In this document: positions 48,716 through 58,019 of the stretch, in pieces
How positions within the stretch are numbered: position 1 is the stretch's first letter
How the letters are laid out: each line of letters begins with the position of its first letter
Assembly (NCBI RefSeq): GCF_019396385.1
Contig: NZ_JAHKRN010000037.1
Location: forward strand, 29,490-93,489
Source of the DNA: Nonomuraea harbinensis
GTDB taxonomy: Bacteria > Actinomycetota > Actinomycetes > Streptosporangiales > Streptosporangiaceae
Direction: 5' to 3'
DNA length: 64,000 nt
Made by a program: the position numbers and the translations under genes
Notes under the pieces: generated by a model
Told to the model about the DNA's origin: nothing
What the model saw: the letters and a program-made list of their open reading frames with translations, nothing else
Database searches by the model: none

Positions 48716-51712
48716 TCAGGTCGCCCGAAGCTCGTGGACGAGCTGCCGGGTCGCCGGGGTCGGCTCGACCCCGAGTTCGGCCAGAGCCGTGGTGAGCCGC
48801 TGGAACTCGGCCAGGACCGCGTGCGGTGAGCCCAGGGCCCCCTCCACCCGCATGCGCACGCAGTAGGCGGACTCGCAGAACGGGTCGCGGTTGATCGCGA
48901 AGGTGGCGGCCTGCCTGGCACGCTCCAAATAGCCCAGGGACACCGCCACCTGGGCCGCGTCCACCGCCGCGTTCACGATCATCACCTCCAGCTCGTGACG
49001 GCGCTCCTCGGCCCACTCCAGCTCGCTCTCGGGCAGGTACGGTCCCTCGACCATCTCCAGCGTGGACTCGATGCAGTCCAGCCGCTCCTCGCCCCGCAGC
49101 CGGTACGCCTCGCCGATCATCCGCTCGAAGCGCAGGTCGGTGCTGTCCACGTACAGGCCGTCCGCCCAGCGGACGTGCCCGTGCGCGGTCCTGGACAGGT
49201 TCACCCCCGTCGCCTGGCGCAGCTTGTGCACCACCTGGCGGAAGTAGTTGCCGCCGCGGCGCGGGTCCGCGTCGGGGAACAGGCGCTCCTGCAGCCGGTG
49301 CCGCTCCACGCCTTCCGGGTGCAGCGCGAGATAGGCGGCGAGTTCCAGCACCTTGGTGCGGCGCGAGCAGCGGGGCACGCCGTCCACGATCAGGTCGACC
49401 ACGGGGCCGTGCGTGTGCACGTCCACGACGATCACCCGCTCGGAGGGGACGGCCGGCTGCCGCTTGCGCACCTCCGGCGGCTGCTGCCCGACGAGCTGAC
49501 GCCAGCGGGTGCCGCCGGCGTCGTTCTCGATCTGGCGGCGCAGCACGCCCGGCACGTCGTTCAGCGCGTTCTTGAGCACGAACAGGCAGCCGATCGAACT
49601 CGCGGTCGCGTAGGCGAGCTCGACCGCGGCCGACGCCGCCTCGGCACGCCCCAGCCGGGCCTCGGCCTCGGCGAGGTACGCCGCGGCGAACGGCAGCATG
49701 AGCGTGCGCCCGGCCGCCCGCATCGCCTCTGTGGCGGTGCGCAGCACCCGGGCGGCGTCCTCCGGCCGGTCGATGCGCAGGTAGGCGAGCCCCTGGAAGG
49801 TCTGGCCCCACTCGGCGTAGCAGCGGTTGCCGCTCGCCGCCGAACGACTGATCGCGTCGGCGAGCGTCATGCGGGCGTCGTCCACCCGGCCCAGCGCGAG
49901 CTGCAGGACGCCGACCACGACCTCGAAACAGGGCTCCCAGCCGAACAGGGTCCTGCGGCTGTGGTCGACCGCGGCCTCGGCGGCCGCCAGCGCCTCCTCG
50001 ACGTGCCCCTCGGCCCACAGCAGCCATGCCTCGTGGAAGAACCACAGGTCGGTGTGGGCGCCGAACTTGATCGCCTCGGGCACCTCGTCGAGCAGCTCGC
50101 GGGCGAGTGCCAGTTCGCCCCGCCACACCAGGGCGAGCAGCGGGTGGGGGGTGCGGAAGAAGGAGCGCGGCGGCCAGTCCCCCTCGTCGGGGAGCATGCG
50201 CAGGAGCTGGTCGAGCCGCCCCTGCACGAGCAGTCCCCAGGAGTAGACGCGCTCGCTGTCCACCCAGTCGCGGCCGGGCGGCGGCGCCACCGGCTCGCGG
50301 CCCGCCACCGCCTCCAGCTCGTAGCGGACCGCCTCGGCCCGGAAGTCGCCCTCGTAGCCGCGGACCAGCTCCAGGGCATCGGCCGGGCGCCACTGCATGG
50401 CGTAACCGACGAACGCCACCGCTCCGGGGTCGGCCTTGGCGACGTCGCTGAGCACGCCCTCCTGGTGCAGCCGGAGGATGAGCGCCTGGGCCTCGGGGAT
50501 GCGCCGCACCCCGTACAGCGCCCGCAGCGCGGCGCCGAGCAGGACCGGGCGGGACTCGACCGCCGCCGGGCCGAACGCCTCCAGCCAGCGCAGCAGCACC
50601 TGCCAGTCCGCGCGCGCGGCCAGCGCGGCCACGGCGCGCTCGGCCGCGTCCGCGCCCTTCTCCAGCTCTCCCACCTCCAGGTAGGTCTCGACGGCGTCCT
50701 CGTGCATCCCGCTCTGTTCCAGCAGGCGGGCGTAGCGGCTCTGCAGCTCGGGCAGCTCCTCGGGCAGGCGGGCCTGCAACTGCTCGCGCAGATGCTGCCG
50801 GAACCGGGGGTGGTAGACGAGCGCCCGGTCGACCTTGGTCGCCGGCAGGTGCCGCGAGCCCAGCGACTGCCACAGCCGGTAGCCCTTCTCGCCGCAGAGG
50901 GCGACGGCGGCCCTGGCGGTGACGCCGGCCGGGATGGACGTGCGCAGCAGGAAGTCCTGCTCCTCCTCCGGGAGGCGGGCGAGGATCTCCCGGGAGACGA
51001 AGCCGGCCAGCACGTCCGGACCGTTCCCCGGCTGCAGCCCGGGGACGATGTCGAAGGCCACCGCGGCGATCCAGCCCTTCGTGGCCTCCATCAGCGGCGC
51101 CGGGTCCCGGTCGCCCTGGCCGTGCGCGGCGAGCAGGGTGCGCGCCTCGTCCATGCTCAGCGCCAGGTCCTCGCCGCTCACCCGGGCGATCCGGCCCTGC
51201 AGCATCATGCGGCCGATCGGGCCGCCCAGGTCCTCGCGGCTGAGGATGATCGTCCGGACGTTCGGCGGCAGGTAGTCGAGGAAGACGCCGAGCGCGTCGA
51301 CCGCTTCGTCCGCCTCCACCAGCCATTCGCAGTCGTCCAGGACGAGCAGCAGGGACGTGTCGTGGATGCCCTCGGCGAGCATCGCCGCGACCTCGGCCGC
51401 GGGGAAGCCCTCCTCCAGCGCGGTCTCCACCGTGCGGGGCGCCTCGGGGTTCACCTCGGCGAGAGCCTTGGCCAGGTAGGTCATCAGCCGGGACGGGCTG
51501 CGGTCGCCGGCGTCGAGCGTCAGCCAGGCGAGCGGCCAGCCGAACCGCGCGGCGAACATCCGGGTCTGGACGGTCTTGCCGGACCCTGCCGCGGCGAAGA
51601 TCACGATGGTCTCGTAGACCTCGAGGAGGGCGGCGAACTGCTCGTCAAGGCGGTCTCGGGAGATGGTGCCACGTGGTAGTCCCGGGGGGAGGACCTTGTG
51701 ACTCAAGATCAT
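48716..51712 (-). CDS. STAND-ATPase/TPR regulator with C-terminal SARP-type (winged helix + BTAD) domain
   Basis: A 998-residue regulator. The N-terminal MalT-like STAND ATPase has Walker A FAAAGSGKTVQTR (about 45-57) and Walker B LLLVLDDCEWLV (about 122-133). A TPR-rich middle follows. The last about 240 residues hold an OmpR/SARP-type winged helix (KVLELAAYLALHPEG, LFPDADPRRGGNYFRQVVHKLR) and a bacterial transcriptional activation domain (LEWAEERRHELEVM, to the C-terminus). Large SARPs usually have the DNA-binding part first, so this order is reversed. The ATG at 51712 has GAGGT at 5-bp spacing. SARPs bind direct repeats near the -10, matching the sites before the surrounding operons. No autoregulatory direct repeat is seen, only single GTAACG halves at 51735 and 51766. 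Confidence 0.92.
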   Translation of the reverse strand: MILSHKVLPPGLPRGTISRDRLDEQFAALLEVYETIVIFAAAGSGKTVQTRMFAARFGWPLAWLTLDAGDRSPSRLMTYLAKALAEVNPEAPRTVETALEEGFPAAEVAAMLAEGIHDTSLLLVLDDCEWLVEADEAVDALGVFLDYLPPNVRTIILSREDLGGPIGRMMLQGRIARVSGEDLALSMDEARTLLAAHGQGDRDPAPLMEATKGWIAAVAFDIVPGLQPGNGPDVLAGFVSREILARLPEEEQDFLLRTSIPAGVTARAAVALCGEKGYRLWQSLGSRHLPATKVDRALVYHPRFRQHLREQLQARLPEELPELQSRYARLLEQSGMHEDAVETYLEVGELEKGADAAERAVAALAARADWQVLLRWLEAFGPAAVESRPVLLGAALRALYGVRRIPEAQALILRLHQEGVLSDVAKADPGAVAFVGYAMQWRPADALELVRGYEGDFRAEAVRYELEAVAGREPVAPPPGRDWVDSERVYSWGLLVQGRLDQLLRMLPDEGDWPPRSFFRTPHPLLALVWRGELALARELLDEVPEAIKFGAHTDLWFFHEAWLLWAEGHVEEALAAAEAAVDHSRRTLFGWEPCFEVVVGVLQLALGRVDDARMTLADAISRSAASGNRCYAEWGQTFQGLAYLRIDRPEDAARVLRTATEAMRAAGRTLMLPFAAAYLAEAEARLGRAEAASAAVELAYATASSIGCLFVLKNALNDVPGVLRRQIENDAGGTRWRQLVGQQPPEVRKRQPAVPSERVIVVDVHTHGPVVDLIVDGVPRCSRRTKVLELAAYLALHPEGVERHRLQERLFPDADPRRGGNYFRQVVHKLRQATGVNLSRTAHGHVRWADGLYVDSTDLRFERMIGEAYRLRGEERLDCIESTLEMVEGPYLPESELEWAEERRHELEVMIVNAAVDAAQVAVSLGYLERARQAATFAINRDPFCESAYCVRMRVEGALGSPHAVLAEFQRLTTALAELGVEPTPATRQLVHELRAT

Positions 51713-52040
51713 GCCGACCTCAGTTCGCGGAAGTGTAACGTCACGCAAGGCCGCCGAAATCCCCGCGTTACGGCGGTGTGGTCTCTCCATAAAGTGGTAC
51801 GGGACGACCAAAGTCAAGCCTTCTTGGCTATTTAATGTCATTTGGGCGATATATCCCCATAGAGACCACTTAGGGCAGTAGATCGCCAGGCACCGATCGT
51901 GCCATCCCGGGCATGCTCCGGGCGTCACCCGGGCCGCCTCCCCGGATCCCGGCAGGGCCATAACGACGGTGGTAACGCGGGCCGGATGAGGTGGCTCGTG
52001 GAGCCCTCTGCCCCCACCGCACGTGAACGGAGCCCGCACG
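51713..52040. promoter_or_regulatory. 328-bp divergent region between the SARP-type regulator and hydrolase operon
   Basis: No gene is supported. The centre (about 51785-51870) is AT-rich and should hold the regulator promoter. Single half-sites GTAACG (51735-51740) and CGTTAC (51766-51771) face each other near the regulator start. GTGGTCTCT (51778-51786) and AGAGACCAC (51861-51869) form an inverted pair that brackets the AT-rich part. The direct repeat for the rightward operon is listed separately. Confidence 0.55.
51960..51977 (+). promoter_or_regulatory. Direct-repeat site of the hydrolase/cyclase/ligase operon
   Basis: ATAACG-N6-GTAACG, 63 bp upstream of the hydrolase start at 52041. TGAGGT, a weak -10, follows after 9 bp; the same hexamer at the same spacing follows the site at 33393. 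Confidence 0.72.
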
Positions 52041-53174
52041 GTGTTCTATTACTTCCCGGACAACTACATGTGGTCATCGGCCTTCAACCTCGCCCTCATG
52101 GCGGGCGGCTCGCTCGGTGAGATGCACCGCTGGCTCGCGCCGCTGCGCGACGGCGAGCCCGAGCCCGAGGCCTGGGGCAAGGCGTGGGCGGGCATGGCCG
52201 GCCAGCAGGAGGAGCAGGCCGAGAAGGACCTCCAGGCGGGGCTGCGCCGCAGCGCGGGCCTGCGCTATCTGCGCGCCTCGGTCTACCACGCCAGCGGCGA
52301 GCGGCAGATCGCCCCCGGCCCCGAGAAAACGGCCAGCTACCGCGCCGCGCTCGACGCGTTCGAGAAGGCCGTCGAGCTGGCGCCGCTGAACGTGGAGCGC
52401 ATCGAGGTCCCCTCCCCCGACGGCGTCCTGCCCGGCTACCTCATCCCGGCCCGCACCGCCGAGCCCGCCCCCGTCGTGATCTTCTACGGCGGCTTCGACG
52501 TCACCAAGGAGATCCTGTACGGCTTCGTCGAGGAGGAGTTCGTCCGCCGCGGCATCACCTGCCTGGTGATGGACAGCCCCGGCGTGGGCGAGCCGCTCCG
52601 GCTGCGGAACGTGCCCTCCCGGCCCGACTACGAGGTCCCCACCGGGGCCGTCATCGACTACCTGGAGACCCGCGCGGACGTGGACGCCGACCGCATCGGC
52701 GTCATGGGCATCAGCCTCGGCGGCTACTACGCGCCGCGGTCGGCCGCGTTCGAGCCGCGGATCAAGGCGTGCGCGGCCTGGGGCGGCATCTGGGACTGGG
52801 GCGCCACCTGGGAGAAGCGCTGGGCCACCCGGTCCAGGACGGTCTCGGTGCCGTGGTTCCAGCTCCCCTGGGTGATGGGCACCGACACGATGGAGGCCGG
52901 CCTGGAGCGGGTGCGGCAGTGGACGCTCGTGGACGTGCTGCCCGAGCTCACCCAGCCGCTGCTGATCGTGCACGGCGAGAACGACCGGCAGGTCGCCGTC
53001 GAGGACGCGCACAAGGCGTACGAGGCGGCCGGCTCGGCCGACAAGACCCTGCGGATCTTCACCGTCGCGGAAGGCGGCGCCGAGCACTGCCAGACCGACG
53101 AGCCCGACCCCGCCCGGCAGCTCATCGCCGACTGGTTCGCCCAGCGCTTCGGCACGCTGCCCGCGCAGTCCTGA
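52041..53174 (+). CDS. Alpha/beta hydrolase, FrsA/DUF1100 type (C-C hydrolase-like)
   Basis: A 377-residue paralogue of the protein at 37840, aligning from its first residue (MFYYFPDNY versus MFEFFPGDH, then FNLALMAGGSL). This alignment fixes the start at GTG 52041, with GGAG 8 bp upstream, rather than GTG 52023. The nucleophile is Ser225 in MGISLGGYYA; the acid is in HGENDRQVAV and the His in GGAEHCQTD. Nearly all active-site surroundings are kept, so both copies are probably active, perhaps on different intermediates. It leads an operon with the cyclase and ligase genes. Confidence 0.9.
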   Translation: MFYYFPDNYMWSSAFNLALMAGGSLGEMHRWLAPLRDGEPEPEAWGKAWAGMAGQQEEQAEKDLQAGLRRSAGLRYLRASVYHASGERQIAPGPEKTASYRAALDAFEKAVELAPLNVERIEVPSPDGVLPGYLIPARTAEPAPVVIFYGGFDVTKEILYGFVEEEFVRRGITCLVMDSPGVGEPLRLRNVPSRPDYEVPTGAVIDYLETRADVDADRIGVMGISLGGYYAPRSAAFEPRIKACAAWGGIWDWGATWEKRWATRSRTVSVPWFQLPWVMGTDTMEAGLERVRQWTLVDVLPELTQPLLIVHGENDRQVAVEDAHKAYEAAGSADKTLRIFTVAEGGAEHCQTDEPDPARQLIADWFAQRFGTLPAQS

Positions 53175-53206
53175 GTCCCGTTCCGCGACGATGGGGAGAC
53201 ATTGAC

Positions 53207-54202
53207 GTGAGCACCGACACTGACGTGAGCACCGGCGCCGCCGGGGACGGCCGCGGAAAGGTGACGCTGGACGACGTCCACGCCCTGTGCGAGCGATACC
53301 GCAACTGGGGCAAGTGGGGCCCCGACGACCAGATCGGCACGCTCAACTACATCGAGCCGGAGATGGTCGTCGCCGCCTCCGCGCTCGTCCGCCAGGGCAA
53401 GGTGATCTCCTGCGCGCTGCCGTACGACGGCGACGGCCCGCAGAACGGCTGGGGCGGCCGGGTGAACCCGATCCACCTCATGCTGCAGGACGGCGGCGAC
53501 GCCGCCATCGGCGCCCAGGACCACATGGCCAGGCTCCGCTACGCCGACGACGCCGTCTACATGCCGTTGCAGTCAGGCACCCAGTGGGACGCCCTGTCGC
53601 ACGTGTTCTACGAGGGCAAGATGTACAACGGCTTCGGCCAGGAGCACGTCTCCAGCACCGGAGCGGGCAAGTGCGGCATCGAGCTGACCACCGAGAAGGT
53701 CGTCGGCCGGGGGGTGCTGCTCGACATCCCCCGTCACCGCGGCGTGCCGTGGCTGGAGCCCGGTCAGGGCATCGACAGCGCCGAACTCGCCGCCTGCGCC
53801 GAGGCGCAGGGCGTCACCGTCGGCCGCGGCGACTTCGTCCTGGTCCGCACCGGGCACATCGCCATGTGCCGGGCGCGAGGCTCGTGGGGCGACTACGCGG
53901 CCGGCGACGCCCCCGGCCTCTCGCTCGACTCCGCGCACTGGATCTGCGGCAACGAGATCGCCGGCGTCGCCACCGACACCTGGGGCATGGAGGTCCGGCC
54001 CAACGAGACCGACGAGATCTTCCAGCCGGTGCACATCGTGCTGCTCGTCAACGCCGGCCTGCTGATCGGCGAGATCTTCGACCTGGAGAAGCTCGCCGAC
54101 GACTGCGCCGCCGACGGCGTCTACGAGTTCATGTTCGCCGCCGGGCCGCTGCCGTTCACCAAGGCGGTCGGGTCCCCGCTGAACCCGCTGGCGATCAAAT
54201 GA
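53207..54202 (+). CDS. Cyclase/kynurenine formamidase-like family protein
   Basis: A 331-residue PF04199-type metal hydrolase. The family motif appears as QSGTQWDALSHVFYEG (about 120-135), where the usual HxGTHxD is GTQWD with a following His, and CGIELTTEKVVGRGVLLDI and GDFVLVRTGH follow. Family members open rings by hydrolysing amides or cyclic ketones and lactones. The GTG at 53207 has GGGGAG at 7-bp spacing; a duplicated GACGTGAGCACCG gives a second possible start at 53225. It lies in the operon from 52041. Confidence 0.88.
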   Translation: MSTDTDVSTGAAGDGRGKVTLDDVHALCERYRNWGKWGPDDQIGTLNYIEPEMVVAASALVRQGKVISCALPYDGDGPQNGWGGRVNPIHLMLQDGGDAAIGAQDHMARLRYADDAVYMPLQSGTQWDALSHVFYEGKMYNGFGQEHVSSTGAGKCGIELTTEKVVGRGVLLDIPRHRGVPWLEPGQGIDSAELAACAEAQGVTVGRGDFVLVRTGHIAMCRARGSWGDYAAGDAPGLSLDSAHWICGNEIAGVATDTWGMEVRPNETDEIFQPVHIVLLVNAGLLIGEIFDLEKLADDCAADGVYEFMFAAGPLPFTKAVGSPLNPLAIK

Positions 54203-54227
54203 CCCCGCCCGCCTTCCGGAGATTCCC

Positions 54228-56186
54228 GTGAACGTCGACGAGCTGAACCGGCTCCCCATCGCGTGGGAGCCCGACCCCGCCGCCTTCCCCGGCACCCCGC
54301 TCGGCCGGATGGCCGCCCGGCACGGCCTCACCTCGGTCGACGAGGTCGCCGACCGCGCCGCGGCCGACCCAGGATGGTTCTGGGCCGCCGCCGCGGACGA
54401 CGTCGGGCTGCGCTGGCGGCGCCCGTACGAGAAGGTCCTCGACCTGTCCGACGGCCCCGAGTTCCCGCACTGGTTCAAGGGCGGCGGACTCAACTGGGCG
54501 GACTACGCCGTCGACCGCTGGGTCGACGAGGGCCGCGCCGGCGCCGAGGCGATCGTCTGGGAGGGCGACGACGGCGCGGTGCGCACCCTCACCTACGGCG
54601 AGCTGAAGGAGCAGATCGACCGCGCCGCCGGCGCGTTCGCCGCGCGCGGGGTCGGCGTCGGCGACGTGGTCGCGCTGTTCCTGCCGATGGTGCCGGAGGC
54701 CGCCGTCGTCATGCTCGCCGCCGCGAAGATCGGCGCCGTCGTGGCCCCGTTCTTCAGCGGTTTCGGCCCCGGACCCGTCCGCGAGCGGCTGCTCGACTCG
54801 GGGGCGAAGCTCATGGTCACGGCCGACGGGTTCGAGCGGCGCGGCAAGCTCGTGCCGCTCAAGGAGACCGCCGACGAGGCCGCCGCCGACGCCCCCGGCC
54901 TGCGCACCGTGCTCGTGGTCCGCCGTCTCGGCCGCGACATCCCGCTCGTGCCCGGCCGCGACGAGTGGTGGGACGAGGCGACGGCCGCCGCCGAGCCGAT
55001 GACCGAGACCCCGGTCTTCGACGCCGAGACCCCCTGCGTCCTGCTGTACTCGTCCGGCAGCACCGGCCGGCCCAAGGGCTGCCTGCACACCCACGCCGGG
55101 CTGCCGTTCAAGTTCGCGCAGGAGGCCAGGCACGGCTTCGGCATGGACGTCGGCGAGCGCCTCATGTGGGTCACCGACATGGGCTGGGTCATGGGCGCCT
55201 ACGTGGTGACGGCCGCGTTCACCAACGGCGGCACCGCCGTCCTGTACGAGGGCACGCCCGACCATCCCACCCCCGACCGCCTCTGGTCGGTCGTCGAGCG
55301 TCACCGCGTCACCGCGCTCGGCGTCTCCCCCACCCTCATCCGAGTCCTCGCCGGTCTCGGTGACCGATGGCCGGACGCCCACGCGCTCCCCGACCTGCGG
55401 GTCATCTGCAGCACCGGGGAGCCGTGGAACCTGGAGCCCTGGTGGTGGTGCTTCCGCCACGTCGGCAAGGGCCGCACTCCCATCGTCAACATGAGCGGCG
55501 GCACCGAATGCGGCGCCTCCATCGTGAGCGGCTCCGTGCACCGCCCGATCAAGCCGGCGGGCTTCTCCGCCCCCTCGCTCGGCATGGCCGCCGACGTCTT
55601 CGACCCCGACGGCCGGCCCGTCCGCGGCCAGGTCGGCGAACTCGTCGTCCGCGCCCCCTGGCCCGGCATGACCAAGGGCCTGTGGGACGGCCCGGAACGC
55701 TACCTGTCCACCTACTGGAGCCGCTTCCCCGGCAACTGGCAGCAGGGCGACTTCGCCTACGTCGACCCCGACGGCCACTGGTTCCTGCTCGGCCGCTCCG
55801 ACGACACCATCATGCTCGCCGGCAAGCGCGTGGGCCCCGCCGAGATCGAGTCCCTCCTCGTCGACGACCCCGCCGTGGTGGAGGCCGCCGCGGTGGGCGT
55901 CCCCGACGATCTCAAGGGCGAGGCCCTCGTCTGCTTCGTCGTCCTCACCGGGGACGCCGACCCGGCCGAGGTCCTCCCGCGCCTGGAGGAGTCGATCGTG
56001 GCCCGCGAGGGCAAGGCCACCCGTCCCAAGGCCGTCCACGCGGTCGCGGCCCTGCCGAAGACCCGCAACGGCAAGGTGATGCGCCGCGTCGCCCGCGCCG
56101 TCTACATCGGCGCCGATCCCGGCGACGTCACCGCCCTGGAGAGCCGGGAACCGCTGACCGGCTTCCCGCGCCGGGACAGCGTCTGA
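54228..56186 (+). CDS. Acyl-CoA ligase, acetyl/acetoacetyl-CoA synthetase type
   Basis: A 652-residue ANL ligase with the long N-terminal ACS domain (WFKGGGLNWADYAVDRW, about 86-102), then VLLYSSGSTGRPKGCLHTH (A3), GGTECGASIV (A5), GRSDDTIMLAGKRVGPAEIE (A8) and the catalytic lysine in KTRNGKVMRR. It activates a short or medium organic acid, probably a late product. The GTG at 54228 has GGAG at 6-bp spacing, 25 bp after the cyclase stop. A strong hairpin follows. Confidence 0.93.
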   Translation: MNVDELNRLPIAWEPDPAAFPGTPLGRMAARHGLTSVDEVADRAAADPGWFWAAAADDVGLRWRRPYEKVLDLSDGPEFPHWFKGGGLNWADYAVDRWVDEGRAGAEAIVWEGDDGAVRTLTYGELKEQIDRAAGAFAARGVGVGDVVALFLPMVPEAAVVMLAAAKIGAVVAPFFSGFGPGPVRERLLDSGAKLMVTADGFERRGKLVPLKETADEAAADAPGLRTVLVVRRLGRDIPLVPGRDEWWDEATAAAEPMTETPVFDAETPCVLLYSSGSTGRPKGCLHTHAGLPFKFAQEARHGFGMDVGERLMWVTDMGWVMGAYVVTAAFTNGGTAVLYEGTPDHPTPDRLWSVVERHRVTALGVSPTLIRVLAGLGDRWPDAHALPDLRVICSTGEPWNLEPWWWCFRHVGKGRTPIVNMSGGTECGASIVSGSVHRPIKPAGFSAPSLGMAADVFDPDGRPVRGQVGELVVRAPWPGMTKGLWDGPERYLSTYWSRFPGNWQQGDFAYVDPDGHWFLLGRSDDTIMLAGKRVGPAEIESLLVDDPAVVEAAAVGVPDDLKGEALVCFVVLTGDADPAEVLPRLEESIVAREGKATRPKAVHAVAALPKTRNGKVMRRVARAVYIGADPGDVTALESREPLTGFPRRDSV

Positions 56187-56207
56187 ACAGGGCCTGATCC
56201 TCAACAA

Positions 56208-56244
56208 CGAACCCCGCGCCGCCGTTCGGGCGACGCGGGGTTCG
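56208..56244. terminator. Bidirectional terminator hairpin
   Basis: CGAACCCCGCG (56208-56218) pairs perfectly with CGCGGGGTTCG (56234-56244); the loop can extend pairing further. It separates convergent operons. Confidence 0.88.
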
Positions 56245-56252
56245 TCTCGTGG

Positions 56253-57185
56253 TCAGGCGGTCTCGGAGCGCTTCTCCTTGACGATGTCGGCGAGCGCGTC
56301 CTCCAGGGACCAGCGGGTCGTGTAGCCGTACTCCCGGCGGAAGAGGGAGTCGTCGAAGTTCATGGGCCAGCGGTGGTCGGCGTCGCCGGGTTCGATGGTG
56401 GCACCGGGGATGAGCTTGCGTGCGACCTCCACCATGTCGCCGATGCTGCGGTAGTCGCCGCGTACGTGGTAGACGTGGCTCGACGGGACCGGGCCCTCGC
56501 TCGCGCGGACGAACGCGTCGGCGGTGTCGTGGATGTAGACCATGTTCATCATCGAGCCGCCGTGGTAGGCGGGCCTGCCCGGCTCGCCGGCGAGCGGCTT
56601 GGTGACCAGTTCGTCGATGAGCCGGCGGGCGGTGCCGATGAGGCAGGCGGCGCCGTACGCGAGGCCGATGCGGATGGAGGTGTTGGTGACGCCGAGGGTG
56701 CGCAGGTAGTACTCGCCCATGGTCTCGCCGAAGATCTTGCTGCCTTCGTACACGTCGCCCCCGTGGATGCGGGCGTCCTCGGCGATGGGGCGGGCGGGGT
56801 CGTGGTGCGCCGGGCTGAAGAGGGCCGCGCTGCTCGCCAGTACGGTGCGTGACACGCCGAGCAGGCGGGCGGCTTCCAGGACGTTGTAGGTGCCGACGAC
56901 GTTGGACTGGATGCACTGGCCGCGCTGGCTGGCGGAGCGGTCGTGGAGTTCGGCGGCCAGGTGGATGATCCGGTCCACGCGGTGGGTGCTCACCAGGTCG
57001 GCGACGAGGGAGAAGTCGGTGACGTCGCCTTCGACGAAGGTGAGAGCGGACGGGTCGGGGGCGGCCGGCTCGCGGGCCCAGTCGGGGCGGCGGTCGAGCG
57101 CGATCACCGGATGGCCGTCGCGCAGCAGCCGGTCGACGACGTACGAGCCGATGAATCCGGTGGCGCCGGTGACCAGGTAGGTCAT
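56253..57185 (-). CDS. NAD-dependent epimerase/dehydratase (extended SDR)
   Basis: A 310-residue extended SDR: LVTGATGFIGSYVVDRLL (about 4-21), DRIIHLAAELHD, catalytic Ser in LASSAALF and YEGSKIFGE (Tyr/Lys). Members interconvert sugars but also oxidise 3-beta-hydroxysteroids or alicyclic alcohols, which fits this region better. It has AGGAG before the ATG and is third in the operon headed by the hydrolase at 58957. Confidence 0.92.
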   Translation of the reverse strand: MTYLVTGATGFIGSYVVDRLLRDGHPVIALDRRPDWAREPAAPDPSALTFVEGDVTDFSLVADLVSTHRVDRIIHLAAELHDRSASQRGQCIQSNVVGTYNVLEAARLLGVSRTVLASSAALFSPAHHDPARPIAEDARIHGGDVYEGSKIFGETMGEYYLRTLGVTNTSIRIGLAYGAACLIGTARRLIDELVTKPLAGEPGRPAYHGGSMMNMVYIHDTADAFVRASEGPVPSSHVYHVRGDYRSIGDMVEVARKLIPGATIEPGDADHRWPMNFDDSLFRREYGYTTRWSLEDALADIVKEKRSETA

Positions 57186-57242
57186 TGCGGGTCTCCTGAT
57201 GGGTGAGGCGGGGGGACGCGGGGATGCTGGGGTGGCCGGGCG

Positions 57243-58019
57243 TCAGCCGCCGGGCCGGAAGCCGCCGTCGATCTGCAGGGCGGCGCCGGTGACCGACCGC
57301 GCCGCGTCGGAGGCGAGGTAGGCGAAGGCGGACGCGGTCTCTTCCGGCTCGATCATGCGGCCGAGCGACATCGTCGCGGTGTACCGCTGTTCCAGGTCCG
57401 CCAGGTCCGCCATGTCGAGGTCGCCGGTCGCGGCGGCGAAGATGCCGGTGCGGGTGGGGCCGGGCAGGACGGCGTTGACGCGGATGCCGTCGCGGCCGTA
57501 CGCGGCGGCGAGTGAGCGGGTCAGGTGGACGACCGCGGCCTTGGCCAGGCCGTACGCGGGGAAGGCCGGGGTGGGCCAGAGCGCGGCCGTCGACGCGGTG
57601 TTGAGGATGACGCCGCCGCCGTTGGGGCGCATGCGGGCCACGGCGGACCGGCAGCCGTGCCAGACTCCGGCGACGCAGACGCGCCAGACCTGGTCGAACT
57701 CGTCGTCGGCGTCGTCCTCGTGGAGGGATCCGCCGGCGATCACACCGGCGTTGTTCACCGCGATGTCGCAGCGGCCGAAGCGGTCCATCGCGACCTGGAA
57801 CGCGCGGTCCACCTGGTCGGCGTGGCGGACGTCGGTGCGCTGGAAGACCACCCGCGCGCCGGAGGGGTCGATCTCGGCGGCCGCTCCGGCCGCGGAGTCC
57901 GCGTAATCGGCGAGCACGACGCGCGCGCCGTCGGCCGCGAAGCGTTCGACGGTGGCGCGGCCGATGCCGGAGCCGCCGCCGGTGACCACGGCCACCCGGC
58001 CGTCGAGGGGGCCGGTCAT
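57243..58019 (-). CDS. SDR-family oxidoreductase
   Basis: A 258-residue classical SDR: VVTGGGSGIGRATVERF (about 11-27), DIAVNNAGVIAGG, LNTASTAALW with catalytic Ser, YGLAKAAV with Tyr/Lys, and C-terminal VTGAALQIDGGF. It would oxidise or reduce an alcohol or ketone intermediate. Its ATG overlaps the stop of the upstream alpha/beta hydrolase (ATGA). A 57-bp gap separates it from the epimerase-type gene. Confidence 0.93.
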   Translation of the reverse strand: MTGPLDGRVAVVTGGGSGIGRATVERFAADGARVVLADYADSAAGAAAEIDPSGARVVFQRTDVRHADQVDRAFQVAMDRFGRCDIAVNNAGVIAGGSLHEDDADDEFDQVWRVCVAGVWHGCRSAVARMRPNGGGVILNTASTAALWPTPAFPAYGLAKAAVVHLTRSLAAAYGRDGIRVNAVLPGPTRTGIFAAATGDLDMADLADLEQRYTATMSLGRMIEPEETASAFAYLASDAARSVTGAALQIDGGFRPGG

